Of a stretch of 54,900 nucleotides of DNA, positions 8,216 through 17,200 are shown piece after piece. Position 1 is the stretch's first letter, and every line of letters starts with the position of its first letter. A model generated the notes under the pieces. It saw nothing but the letters and a program-made list of their open reading frames with translations, did no database searches and had not been told where the DNA came from. The DNA is from Flavipsychrobacter sp. Its GTDB lineage: Bacteria > Bacteroidota > Bacteroidia > Chitinophagales > Chitinophagaceae. A program made the position numbers and the translations under genes. The stretch is from positions 1-54,900 of the forward strand of contig JAJNBJ010000026.1 in the NCBI GenBank assembly GCA_021155965.1, written 5' to 3'.

Positions 8216-8318
8216 AGTGATTTATTTATGGTTGAAAGTAATAATAATTTATTATTATTTATAATTGTGTATAAAGTTGCCTAACCCCAAAGCAAATTCC
8301 ATAAATTCGGGTTCAGAA

Positions 8319-8771
8319 ATGAAAATGCTATTCTTCATTTTCCTTATGCTGCCCGTAGGGGGCTTCGCCCAGAAATATAACTTCCAGGGGGAGTATAGGT
8401 CAAATAGTATTGAGAACAGATCGGCGCAGGATGCAAAAGATACTGTAATTGAATCGTTCATCTTCAGGGACGACTCAGTTAAAATGAGCTATGTTGTGAT
8501 AGGGCCGAAAGCAAATGGGCCTCTGTCTAAGCGCCATAGCGCTTATATTAAATGGAAAATAACACGGCAGCAGCAACTTTCCGAAACTGATAAGGCCACT
8601 GGCAAAGAAATAGTTTACGAGCACCTGGATGTAACACTCAGCGATGGCAGAACTGTCGGCTATTTTCAGCACGCATCATCCTTAGACAGGGCTTTGAGTA
8701 AGACATTGCCGCAAGGGTTGACATTTATTCATAACGGCAGGAAGTTTTTAAAGATCGTACAAGCCAGATGA
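8319..8771 (+). CDS. Secreted protein, unrecognised
   Basis: 150 aa from the ATG at 8319; upstream codons in frame add no signal character. The signal peptide MKMLFFIFLMLPVGGFAQ ends in a typical A-Q cleavage site. The mature ~130 residues are polar and beta-rich with no Cys and no sorting domain, so a periplasmic location is likely. I do not recognise a family. The ATG lies 2 nt after one copy of the 13-nt motif AATTCGGGTTCAG (8304-8316), also found before the next two plus-strand genes. Confidence 0.65.
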   Translation: MKMLFFIFLMLPVGGFAQKYNFQGEYRSNSIENRSAQDAKDTVIESFIFRDDSVKMSYVVIGPKANGPLSKRHSAYIKWKITRQQQLSETDKATGKEIVYEHLDVTLSDGRTVGYFQHASSLDRALSKTLPQGLTFIHNGRKFLKIVQAR

Positions 8772-8793
8772 ATACTGCCAATCTGTTCAGTTA

Positions 8794-8826
8794 ATTCGGG
8801 TTCAGACTATTTTATACTATATTTCT
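8794..8826 (+). promoter_or_regulatory. Candidate promoter with shared AATTCGGGTTCAG motif
   Basis: AATTCGGGTTCAG (8794-8806), a 12-nt gap, then TATATTTC (8819-8826), one base from TAnnTTTG. The ATG is at 8832. The same motif and exactly the same gap occur before the gene at 9647. Confidence 0.5.
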
Positions 8827-8831
8827 AACCA

Positions 8832-9335
8832 ATGCGGATAAAACCGGGATCGCTATTGTTATTATCATTGCCGCCATTGGCGGCATATGGTCAGCCCATG
8901 GGCGGTTGGGGAAACTCCAGTAACGAGGATTTTTTGTCAATGTGCTATCTTTTTTTCTTTGTGCCGCTGGTGAATCTCATTTTGCTTATATGGCTTCGCA
9001 GACGCCGGTCAAAAGAATTGGATACCCGCATATTGAGGGTAGTGCGGATGAGTTTCAATTTGCTCTCCTTTTTTATCGCTCTGTCATACATGACATGGAG
9101 TTGGTCCGAGTTCTTATACAACCTGAGAGAGATGTGGTTTTCCTATTTTATAGTGTTTGTGTTGTTCCTGTTGCCTATCGTGGCCGATATTCTTACGTTA
9201 AAGGCCATGAAAAATGGCAAAGGAGATACCGGGGCAATAAGGATGTTTGAAAGAACAGCCAATATCATCACGGGTATCGTTTGCACGGTTGTTTTATCCG
9301 GGATCTTATTTTTTTACATTTCTTTTATGCTGTAG
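8832..9335 (+). CDS. Integral membrane protein, unrecognised
   Basis: 167 aa. The N-terminal segment (residues 3-20, ending AAYGQP) could be a signal peptide or anchor. Four further hydrophobic helices follow, at about residues 38-55 (then RRRRSK, favouring a cytoplasmic loop), 74-91, 99-121 and 145-165. I recognise no family. It is the second of three consecutive plus-strand genes that share the AATTCGGGTTCAG upstream motif. Confidence 0.65.
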   Translation: MRIKPGSLLLLSLPPLAAYGQPMGGWGNSSNEDFLSMCYLFFFVPLVNLILLIWLRRRRSKELDTRILRVVRMSFNLLSFFIALSYMTWSWSEFLYNLREMWFSYFIVFVLFLLPIVADILTLKAMKNGKGDTGAIRMFERTANIITGIVCTVVLSGILFFYISFML

Positions 9336-9494
9336 CTAATATATTTACTCATGCCCTAATTCGAAGACATTCCCTGTACTTTAGCATCGGCATCAAACAT
9401 TTTAAAAATAACACCATCTACAACCACATACATGCACAGCCCATCGTATGTTATCACGTTGGTCATTTTATGTACCGTTTCATTTCCAAAGGGC

Positions 9495-9553
9495 GTGAGT
9501 GTTCCGCAGGGCACTCGTCTAACCAATCAGCCAGTCTGCGACTGGAGTTCACG
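9495..9553. repeat. Two-hairpin intergenic repeat, copy B
   Basis: The best-preserved copy. GAGTG ... CACTC form the first stem (9497-9516), and CCAGTC-tgc-GACTGG forms the second (9531-9545). Between them is a CAATC-type linker, and a TTCACG tail follows. It shares GTGAGTGTTCC with copy A and AGCCAGTCTGCGACTGG with copy C. It lies in the 311-bp gap between 9335 and 9647, in which I see no gene. Confidence 0.7.
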
Positions 9554-9609
9554 GCGCCAGAGTTCAGGATATGTTACACACCATAATCCATAGTTCTCAA
9601 AATGCTATA

Positions 9610-9642
9610 AATTCGGGTTCAGGACAAACACTCGTACTTTTG
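9610..9642 (+). promoter_or_regulatory. Promoter with shared AATTCGGGTTCAG motif
   Basis: AATTCGGGTTCAG (9610-9622), 12 nt, then TACTTTTG (9635-9642), a full TAnnTTTG match. The ATG is at 9647, so the transcript would be nearly leaderless. The layout is identical to 8794-8826. Confidence 0.6.
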
Positions 9643-9646
9643 ATAT

Positions 9647-10255
9647 ATGCCATCTGTAAAACACATACTCTCATCTGTAGCGCGTGCAATTGGTTTCCTG
9701 TTTATTGGATTTATTGCCATTGTGCTGATCATTGCTGGGTTGAGTATGTTATTTGGCCCTCCCGTTTCTCCTGGCGAAATGCAGGTAGTTACTGTAACAG
9801 GCACCCTTGAAGAAAACCCTGATGTGCAGGTTCGTGGAAGAAATGCTACAAGTGCTACCAATGTAAGGTTGCTGCTTAATGAATATCCCAATCGTAGTTT
9901 TAATATAGATGGTGATGCCTTCAGTGCTGCAAAATGGGTGCCGTTGGGTCAGGATGTTTACGCAGGCGATACAGTTGTAATGGAAGTTTCCGCAGATGAC
10001 TATAAAAGTAACATAAAAGAGCAAACCACGCCCTCTGGTATGTTGTCCGTAGCAGTTTACGCCATCCAAAGTAAAGGATATGTTTATCTTTCGCTAGCCG
10101 ACTACTGCAAAGAAGCTAATGATAATACCGGTGCCGCAATTGTGGCCTTGGTAATGGGCTGTTCAATAGTGTTCGCATTTTATTATGAGTTTCGCAAGAA
10201 AAAAATACGAAAGGACAAACGTAAATTAACGACAATACAGAATCAACCAAATTGA
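9647..10255 (+). CDS. Two-helix membrane protein, unrecognised
   Basis: 202 aa. One transmembrane helix lies at about residues 12-36 and another at about 162-180, followed by a basic cytoplasmic tail (FRKKKIRKDKRK). The ~125 residues between would be periplasmic, with strands such as MQVVTVTGTLEENPDVQV and TVVMEVSADDY. The pattern of two helices around an extracytoplasmic beta domain is seen in several uncharacterised families; I cannot name one. It is transcribed from its own promoter. Confidence 0.65.
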   Translation: MPSVKHILSSVARAIGFLFIGFIAIVLIIAGLSMLFGPPVSPGEMQVVTVTGTLEENPDVQVRGRNATSATNVRLLLNEYPNRSFNIDGDAFSAAKWVPLGQDVYAGDTVVMEVSADDYKSNIKEQTTPSGMLSVAVYAIQSKGYVYLSLADYCKEANDNTGAAIVALVMGCSIVFAFYYEFRKKKIRKDKRKLTTIQNQPN

Positions 10256-10371
10256 TGCATTGTAAATTGCACTATTGTAGATCAATAACTTAGCTGTCGT
10301 ATCATGTACCCCCAAAAGAATTAGAAGAAAATGAGCAAAGCCATCAGTAACAATCACTTTTTTGTACATTA

Positions 10372-12237
10372 ATGCACAAGACTCCTATGACATCAGCACA
10401 TCATACAGCACAACCGGATCAATCAACTAAAAGTTGGTTGCCTGTTGTCATTGCCTGCGCTATTGCTGTAATTACCTGGCTTGTTTTTTCTTCCGTGCCG
10501 GGATTCGATTTTATTTCGTGGGATGACAATGGATATGTGTACGATAATGCTGACCTCTCCAAACCCCTGGGTGAAGCTATACTTTACTTTTTCGGGCCGC
10601 ATTTCTATATAGGTAATTACCACCCGGTTACAATGACGGCCTATGCGTTGCTATACCGCATTGCCGGCGTAGATCCGGGCGTATTCCATACAGCCAATCT
10701 GCTTATTCACCTGCTCAATGTGCTTCTTGTTTTCTGGTTTGCCTGGTTGCTCAGTGGCAGCAGGCTGATAGTGGCAACAGTCACCGCTCTGTTCTTCGGC
10801 ATTCATCCCATGCACGTAGAATCTGTGGCATGGGTTGCTGAGCTGAAAGATGTGCTGTACACTGCTTTTTTCATGGCAGGGCTTATTACCTATATAAAAT
10901 ATACTGCACCGCAGAATGAAAGAAGACACTCGTTATTGGTGGCCACTTTCCTCTTCTTTGTTTTGTCTGCATTATCTAAGCCGGCGGGTATCATCTTTCC
11001 AGTTGTATTGCTCGTGCTCGATCTTTTTACCGGCTATAAGTGGAGCAAACGTACCTGGCTCGAAAAATTGCCTTTCTTTATTGTGGCGTTTGTGCTGGGT
11101 ATTGTCACCATAAAGGCACAACACGCATACAACCTGCTGCACGATCTCTATCCTTTCTTCCAGCGGCTGCTTTTTGCATCGCACTCCCTGCTCAACTACA
11201 TTGCAAAGTTTTTTGTACCGTTCAGTTTATCTAATTTCTATCCATACCCTGATGCTGCAGCCGGGCTTCCGGTACTCTTTTACATTGCCCCTGTGCTTGT
11301 TATCCTGCTCGCATTTGCCATTTACCGTACATTAAAATATACACAGGTAGTGGTGTTTGGCTGCTTGTTCTTCCTGGTAACTATCGTGCTGGAATTGCAA
11401 CTCATAGCTGCCGGCGATGCAATAATGGCCGACAGGTACACCTATGTGCCCTATATAGGACTGCTGTTCATTATTGGTTATGGTTTGGATGCGCTTTACA
11501 ATAATAGCGCGAAACATTTGAGAACCCTGGGGCAAGTGCTCTTGGTGTGCGTTGCAGGATTTGCATTGGTCTGTGGCTACCTTGCCAATGCACGCAGCAA
11601 AGCATGGCGCAACAATGAGACCATTGCGGTTGACCTGTACCGGAAGTATCCCAATGTGCTTATTGCAGCACACAACATGGGGGCGGTTTTATATTACAAA
11701 GGCCAGTTCAGGGAAGCGGTTCCGTATTTTAGGCAGGCTCTTCGCATAAAGCAGGATTACACAAACGTTTATGTAAACCTTGCTAATGCCTACCTCTCAA
11801 TGGAAGAATCCGATAGCGCATTTGCTGCTATGGAATCCGGCCTGGAATATGCTGTTGGCAACTACAATGAGTATTTTCTTTCCATGGGCAAAGACCTGTT
11901 TTCTAAAGGTAGGTTTCAGCAGGCTGCAAAATTTTTCAACAGGTATTGCCAGTTGCAAAAATATGACCCGGATGGGTATACAGCGCTTGCACGTTGCTAT
12001 TTCAGTTTAAAAGACAACACCGGCTATATCAACGCAATAGACTCAGGCCTGAAGTATAGCCCCTCCAATTATAACCTGCTCAACCATAAAGGGTATTTCT
12101 TGTTTCTTTCAGGAAAGTATGAAGAAGCGATACCTTATTTCCAGGCAGCGCTTAAAGACAATCCAAATTACAGCAGGGCATCAGAAAACCTGGCAGCAAG
12201 CTACCGTGCAATAGATTCGGTGAAAAACCGGAAATGA
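10372..12237 (+). CDS. TMTC-like membrane glycosyltransferase with C-terminal TPRs
   Basis: 621 aa. The first ~400 residues hold about 10 transmembrane helices. ISWDDNGYVYDN early on carries the acidic loop expected of GT39/GT-C enzymes. HPMHVESVAWVAELKDVLY and ADRYTYVPYIGL are hallmarks of the TMTC/DUF1736-type family. From about residue 430 to the end there are about five TPR units (AAHNMGAVLYYKGQFREAVPYF; YEEAIPYFQAALKDNP). By family this is a polyprenol-linked sugar transferase modifying exported proteins, plausibly the many secreted proteins of this genome; substrate unproven. An alternative ATG lies at 10387. Confidence 0.8.
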   Translation: MHKTPMTSAHHTAQPDQSTKSWLPVVIACAIAVITWLVFSSVPGFDFISWDDNGYVYDNADLSKPLGEAILYFFGPHFYIGNYHPVTMTAYALLYRIAGVDPGVFHTANLLIHLLNVLLVFWFAWLLSGSRLIVATVTALFFGIHPMHVESVAWVAELKDVLYTAFFMAGLITYIKYTAPQNERRHSLLVATFLFFVLSALSKPAGIIFPVVLLVLDLFTGYKWSKRTWLEKLPFFIVAFVLGIVTIKAQHAYNLLHDLYPFFQRLLFASHSLLNYIAKFFVPFSLSNFYPYPDAAAGLPVLFYIAPVLVILLAFAIYRTLKYTQVVVFGCLFFLVTIVLELQLIAAGDAIMADRYTYVPYIGLLFIIGYGLDALYNNSAKHLRTLGQVLLVCVAGFALVCGYLANARSKAWRNNETIAVDLYRKYPNVLIAAHNMGAVLYYKGQFREAVPYFRQALRIKQDYTNVYVNLANAYLSMEESDSAFAAMESGLEYAVGNYNEYFLSMGKDLFSKGRFQQAAKFFNRYCQLQKYDPDGYTALARCYFSLKDNTGYINAIDSGLKYSPSNYNLLNHKGYFLFLSGKYEEAIPYFQAALKDNPNYSRASENLAASYRAIDSVKNRK

Positions 12238-12240
12238 TGC

Positions 12241-12268
12241 TTGATCAGGCTGTGGTGAAGTATATTTG
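12241..12268 (+). promoter_or_regulatory. Candidate promoter
   Basis: TTG (12241-12243), 17 nt, TATATTTG (12261-12268). This is a full -7 match, with the ATG of the next gene at 12278. Confidence 0.5.
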
Positions 12269-12277
12269 AACTGTAGT

Positions 12278-12907
12278 ATGGCATGTAACAATAAATTCCG
12301 GGATCAGCTTGATCTTGAAAAGATAGATTTTGAACCGACAACCCTTATAGTGGGTACGTTCAGCCCGGAATGGGCGGGTAATGAATTAAGGTGGTTCTAC
12401 GATCATCCGGCTACAGGCCGCTTTTGGGAGGTGTTACCCGTGTTGTATGGCGCTCAGTCGTTAATAAATGCAACACCTGGAGAATGGAAACAGTTTTGCA
12501 GGGATAACAGGATTGCTATCACTAACCTTATCAGCTCAATTGATGATGCAGACCCGGCCAGTAAGATTCACGCAGGCATATTTGCAGGGTTATCGGATAA
12601 GGCCATTGCATATAATTTTGAGGATTTTGTTTTTACGGATGTTGTACAGCTACTACGGCGCAACCCTGCTATTAAAAATGTCTATCTGACCCGTGGTGTA
12701 ACAGAAGCTTTCTGGCGTTACATATGGAACCCGGTAATGCACTACTGCAGTGTGAATAACCTGTACGAGCGTAAGTTGATAACGCCTTCCGCAGAAGCAG
12801 ATGAGCAACTGCAGGTGTATAATAGCCAGCACCCAAACGACCAGGTGCCATCGCTTGATGAGTATATTTTGATGAAGTGGCGGCAGGAGTGGCATCAGAA
12901 TAAATAA
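12278..12907 (+). CDS. Uracil-DNA-glycosylase-fold-like protein
   Basis: 209 aa from the ATG at 12278; a TTG at 12266 is in frame but falls within the -7 box. TTLIVGTFSPEW ... FWEVLPVLYG near residues 25-65 resembles the start of the uracil-DNA glycosylase superfamily fold (LIVGxxP ... FWxxL). Later, ITNLISSIDDAD and VYLTRGVTEAFWRYIW fit the alternating alpha/beta pattern. The usual catalytic Asp/Asn motif is not obvious (GTFSPEW lacks the GxxPG loop), so glycosylase activity should not be assumed. Soluble, cytoplasmic, single gene. Confidence 0.5.
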   Translation: MACNNKFRDQLDLEKIDFEPTTLIVGTFSPEWAGNELRWFYDHPATGRFWEVLPVLYGAQSLINATPGEWKQFCRDNRIAITNLISSIDDADPASKIHAGIFAGLSDKAIAYNFEDFVFTDVVQLLRRNPAIKNVYLTRGVTEAFWRYIWNPVMHYCSVNNLYERKLITPSAEADEQLQVYNSQHPNDQVPSLDEYILMKWRQEWHQNK

Positions 12908-12911
12908 AACT

Positions 12912-12919
12912 TACCTTTG
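12912..12919 (+). promoter_or_regulatory. -7 box of the MFS gene
   Basis: TACCTTTG, an exact TAnnTTTG match, 17 nt before the ATG at 12937. I see no convincing -33 TTG at standard spacing. Confidence 0.5.
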
Positions 12920-12936
12920 CCCCCCTTTAAACTCAC

Positions 12937-14181
12937 ATGAAAAAAGACACTGCACGCATACCATTTACAGGCTACCAGAAGTTTGTTGTATTTATTTTAG
13001 CCATTGCGCAGTTCTCTGTGATACTTGACTTTATGGTCATGTCGCCGCTGGGCGATATGCTGATGAAGTCTATGGGCCTTACGCCAAAGCAGTTTGGCGT
13101 GGCAGTATCGGCCTATGCTATCAGCGCGGGTATATCCGGTTTGCTCACAGCCGGTTTTGCCGACCGGTACGATCGTAAGAAACTGCTGTTGTTCTTCTAT
13201 ACTGGTTTTGTAGTGGGTACGGTGTTATGTGGTATTGCCAATACCTATTGGTTGCTGATCGTCGCCCGCGTAATAACCGGGTTGTTTGGAGGCGTTATAG
13301 GTTCCATATCAATGGCGATCATCACAGACCTATTCGATATTCACCACCGTGGCCGTGTAATGGGCTTTGTGCAAATGGGTTTTGGTGCCAGCCAGGTATT
13401 GGGTATCCCGCTTAGTCTGTATATCGCAAACCATTGGGGCTGGCAGTCGCCATTTTTTATGGTGGCGGGGCTAGGTGCCCTAATTTTTGTGATGATCTTT
13501 ATGCGGCTGCAACCCATAACCAAACACCTGGCAATGCAGCATGATAAGTCCCCTTTTATGCACCTCTGGCATACTATTGCCAAACGCCACTACCGAATGG
13601 GTTTCGCGGCAATGGCATTATTGTCTCTCGGCGGATTTATGATGATGCCTTTTGGTAGTGCTTTTGCCGTTAATAACCTGAAAGTGACCAATGAGCAGTT
13701 GCCAATGCTGTTTATGGTAGCAGGTATCAGCACGCTGGTTATCATGCCGATTATAGGCCGGTTCAGCGACAAGGTAGATAAGTTCAGGCTCTTTGCTGTA
13801 GCCTGTGTTTGGATGATGATAGTAGTTGTTATCTATACCAATCTTTCTGCAACACCGCTGTGGCAGGTAATGATCTTCAATGTGCTGATGATGATCGGTA
13901 TTATGGCACGCATGGTACCTGCCGGGGCTTTAAGCACAGCCGTGCCCGAAATGAGGGACAGGGGAGCGTACATGAGCATTAATTCATCGCTGCAGCAGAT
14001 AGCAGGTGGCATTGCCGCTGCAATAGGGGGGATGATCGTGGTACAGAAAGATAAGTACAGTCCGCTGGAACACTATAATACGCTTGGATATATCATGGTG
14101 GTCATTTCCCTGCTCACTATAGTAATGATATACAGGGTAAGCGAAATGGTGAAGAAAAGGCAGCATGAGCAGAAATTGTAG
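12937..14181 (+). CDS. Major facilitator superfamily transporter
   Basis: 414 aa with about 12 transmembrane helices. Motif A is visible in the loop after helix 2 (GFADRYDRKK), and a weaker second copy is in GRFSDKVDKF midway. FSVILDFMVMSPLGDML in helix 1 resembles drug/sugar efflux MFS proteins of the AraJ type. It would work as a proton-coupled exporter in the inner membrane; substrate unknown. It has its own -7 box. It ends in a basic, Gln-rich cytoplasmic tail. Confidence 0.88.
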   Translation: MKKDTARIPFTGYQKFVVFILAIAQFSVILDFMVMSPLGDMLMKSMGLTPKQFGVAVSAYAISAGISGLLTAGFADRYDRKKLLLFFYTGFVVGTVLCGIANTYWLLIVARVITGLFGGVIGSISMAIITDLFDIHHRGRVMGFVQMGFGASQVLGIPLSLYIANHWGWQSPFFMVAGLGALIFVMIFMRLQPITKHLAMQHDKSPFMHLWHTIAKRHYRMGFAAMALLSLGGFMMMPFGSAFAVNNLKVTNEQLPMLFMVAGISTLVIMPIIGRFSDKVDKFRLFAVACVWMMIVVVIYTNLSATPLWQVMIFNVLMMIGIMARMVPAGALSTAVPEMRDRGAYMSINSSLQQIAGGIAAAIGGMIVVQKDKYSPLEHYNTLGYIMVVISLLTIVMIYRVSEMVKKRQHEQKL

Positions 14182-14278
14182 CTCATTGGTAAATAAAGGG
14201 ATATTTCGACATATTTTTAGAAAATGTATCTTTTTTAATTTAAAATTAGTATTTTTATACTGATTCACGCACCGCCCT

Positions 14279-17200
14279 ATGCAACGCTCACGCTGGATAT
14301 TATCAGCATTGTTCTTTGCCCTGTTTACACACATTGTGCAGGGCCAGGTAGTTGCAGGCTTTAATGCATCTCCGTTATCCGGTTGCGCACCGCTTGTTGT
14401 TTCATTTACCAATACTACCTCGCCATCGTCCGGTACTACTTATGTATGGAACATGGGCAACGGTTCCGGGCCAATAACTCTCCGGGACCCGAGTACAAGT
14501 TATTTTACGCCCGGCACCTATACAGTAACGCTTACGGCCACAAACGGTAGTTCCACAAGTACAGCTACCAGAGTGATAACGGTGCATCCTTCACCGGTTG
14601 TTGACTTTACAGCCAGCGATACGGTGATGTGCCCCGGAACTACGGTCACGTTTAGCAATGCTACAACTGCGGGTGTTCCCGGCCCTGTCACTTATTTATG
14701 GTCTTCGGGAGATGGCTATACCGGTACTGGTGCATCTTTTTCACACGCATACTCGCTGCCGGGTTATTTTAATGTTTCACTGAATGCTACCAACTCTGCA
14801 GGCTGTGCCGCATTGCTCACAAAACACGCTTACATTCATTTGTGGCCACCGCCGGTGCCTACGTTTAGCGTTACAACAAGGCAGGTGTGCCCTAATACAG
14901 GGGCGGTAAGGTTTACACCATCTGTATCCGGCGCCGGGCCTTTTACCTATCAATGGTATTTTGGGGATGGTGGCAGTTCCACATCTTCCAACCCGAGCCA
15001 TTTATATACATCCCCCGGTATTTACACGGTAAAGCTAATCGCGACCGATTCCCGCGGATGCACAGATAGCATAGTAGTGCCTAATTACATAAAAGTAAGC
15101 CCTTTGAATGCCGCATTTGCCGGACCAGACAGTGCCTGTGTGAATACCTTTGTGAACTTTACCAATATCAGCACAGGGTATTCCGGCAGCAGGTGGTCCT
15201 ATGGCGATGGGGGAGGGTTCACCACAAGCACACACGGCAGCCATACATATACCCGGAGGGGGACATATCCTGTCACGCTAATAGTTACCGATAGCTTTTG
15301 CAGCGATACGTTCGTCCGCAATTTCCTTGTGCCTGAACCGGATATTAGCTTTAAGATAACTCCGGATTCTCCTTGCCCTGCACCGGTACTTGCCACTTTC
15401 AAAGCGAGTGTGCCGGGCGGCTCCACTGTATGGTGGAATTTTGGAGATGGCTCAACAGGCACAGGGATAACAACTACCCATACTTATACCCAAAACGAGA
15501 CATACATTGTTACCATGATTGCGAACAGTTCGTTGGGGTGCAAAGACACTGCTAACTATGAGTATATAATTATGGGTCGGAGGAAATATTTTGAGTACCC
15601 TCCATTGTTTTTGCATGGCGGATGTTTGCCATTTCGGTATTACCTTCCCCGGGGTGTTAGTTTAATGGGGTTCCTCGGAACCCGGGACACTGGATACATC
15701 TATCCTTGGTCTGTTGTATGGGATTACGGAGATGGTTCTGCTCCAGGTCTTATAGCCGATCATGTGTATACAGCAGTCGGCACATATCCTGTTTCAGTTA
15801 CGTTTATTTTTTCAAATGGTTGCCCGGAAGTGCTGCATGATACTATAAAGGTTGGCACAAGGCCACATGCGGAGTTTGTTGCTACACCAAGGCATTTGTG
15901 CTATGATAGTAACATTGTTTATTTTACAAGAACCCTGATTTCAGGGCCTGTAGACAGTATATGGTATTGGTGGCGTTTCGGGGATCATCCATGGGGGTAT
16001 GACCTCTGGGATACAAACACTGTTGTAACTTATACGGTTCCCTACCATTTTGAAGTACCCGATACTATGTCTGATACGCTGATAACGTATTATAACTGGT
16101 GCCCGGATACTTTTGTCAGGAAAGATTATGTAATAATTGACTCGCCGAAGGCTAAAGCTGAGTTGGATGTGGTGTCTTGTCCGCGAACCGTACATTATTA
16201 CAATATTTCTTTAGGCGATGATAGTCATATTTGGTTTTTCCCAGACAGTACTACCTCTACATTGGACAGTCCCGTGCATACATATGCCCGTCCTGGAGTT
16301 TATACTACGATGCTTACAGCTTATAATGCCCGAAGTGGGTGTCGGGACACGACATTGATAGGTGTAGACCTCACGGTTCCTGTCATCTCCTTTTCAGCTT
16401 CAGATACGGCTATCTGCAGAGAAGATACGGTCAGGTTGACGGCTACCAGGTTATCCGGGAATCCTACCTCTTACAGATGGGTTACTCCCGGAGGTGTAAA
16501 CGGAGGGTTCTTAAGAAGTGCGCAGGTACCAAGCGTTACAGAAACATATCGTACACCGGGTAGGTACCCGGTGAAGCTATTGATCTATGATCAGAATATG
16601 TGCACTGACTCGGTCGTCAAGAACAACTACATACTCGTAGCCAAGCCCAATGTACATTTCAGAACAACGCCAACTAATCCTTGTTGGCCACAGACCACTA
16701 CTTTCATCGATTCCAGCACAGACCAGCCGGGAGTCACTTTTTCCAGCTACAGATGGTCGTTTGGCGATGGAACATCTGCCATCTCCGGATCGCCTTCTGT
16801 GCCGCATACTTATACAGCGGAGGGTACTTATACCATAAAAGAGATAGTTACAGATAATGTTGGCTGCAAGGATTCTGCAACACTAACACGTAGTCTATAT
16901 GAATCCAAAGCGGGGTTCTTTGCTGTGAGTCAGGCCTGTGCAAATACCAATGTGAGCTTCACAAATCTTTCCAGTACAGGCACCTACTTGTGGTCGTTTG
17001 GGGATGGCCGCACATCTACACTTGCCAATCCAACTCATGCGTTTGCCGCCAGTGGCACCTATACCGTTACGCTCGTTGTTACTGAAACGCATGGATGTAA
17101 GGATACGGCCAGGAGCACCATTAGCATTGCAAAACCCAATGCCTCATTCTATATGGATGATTCGATATCCGTATGCCCGCCACTGTCTGTTAATTTCCAC

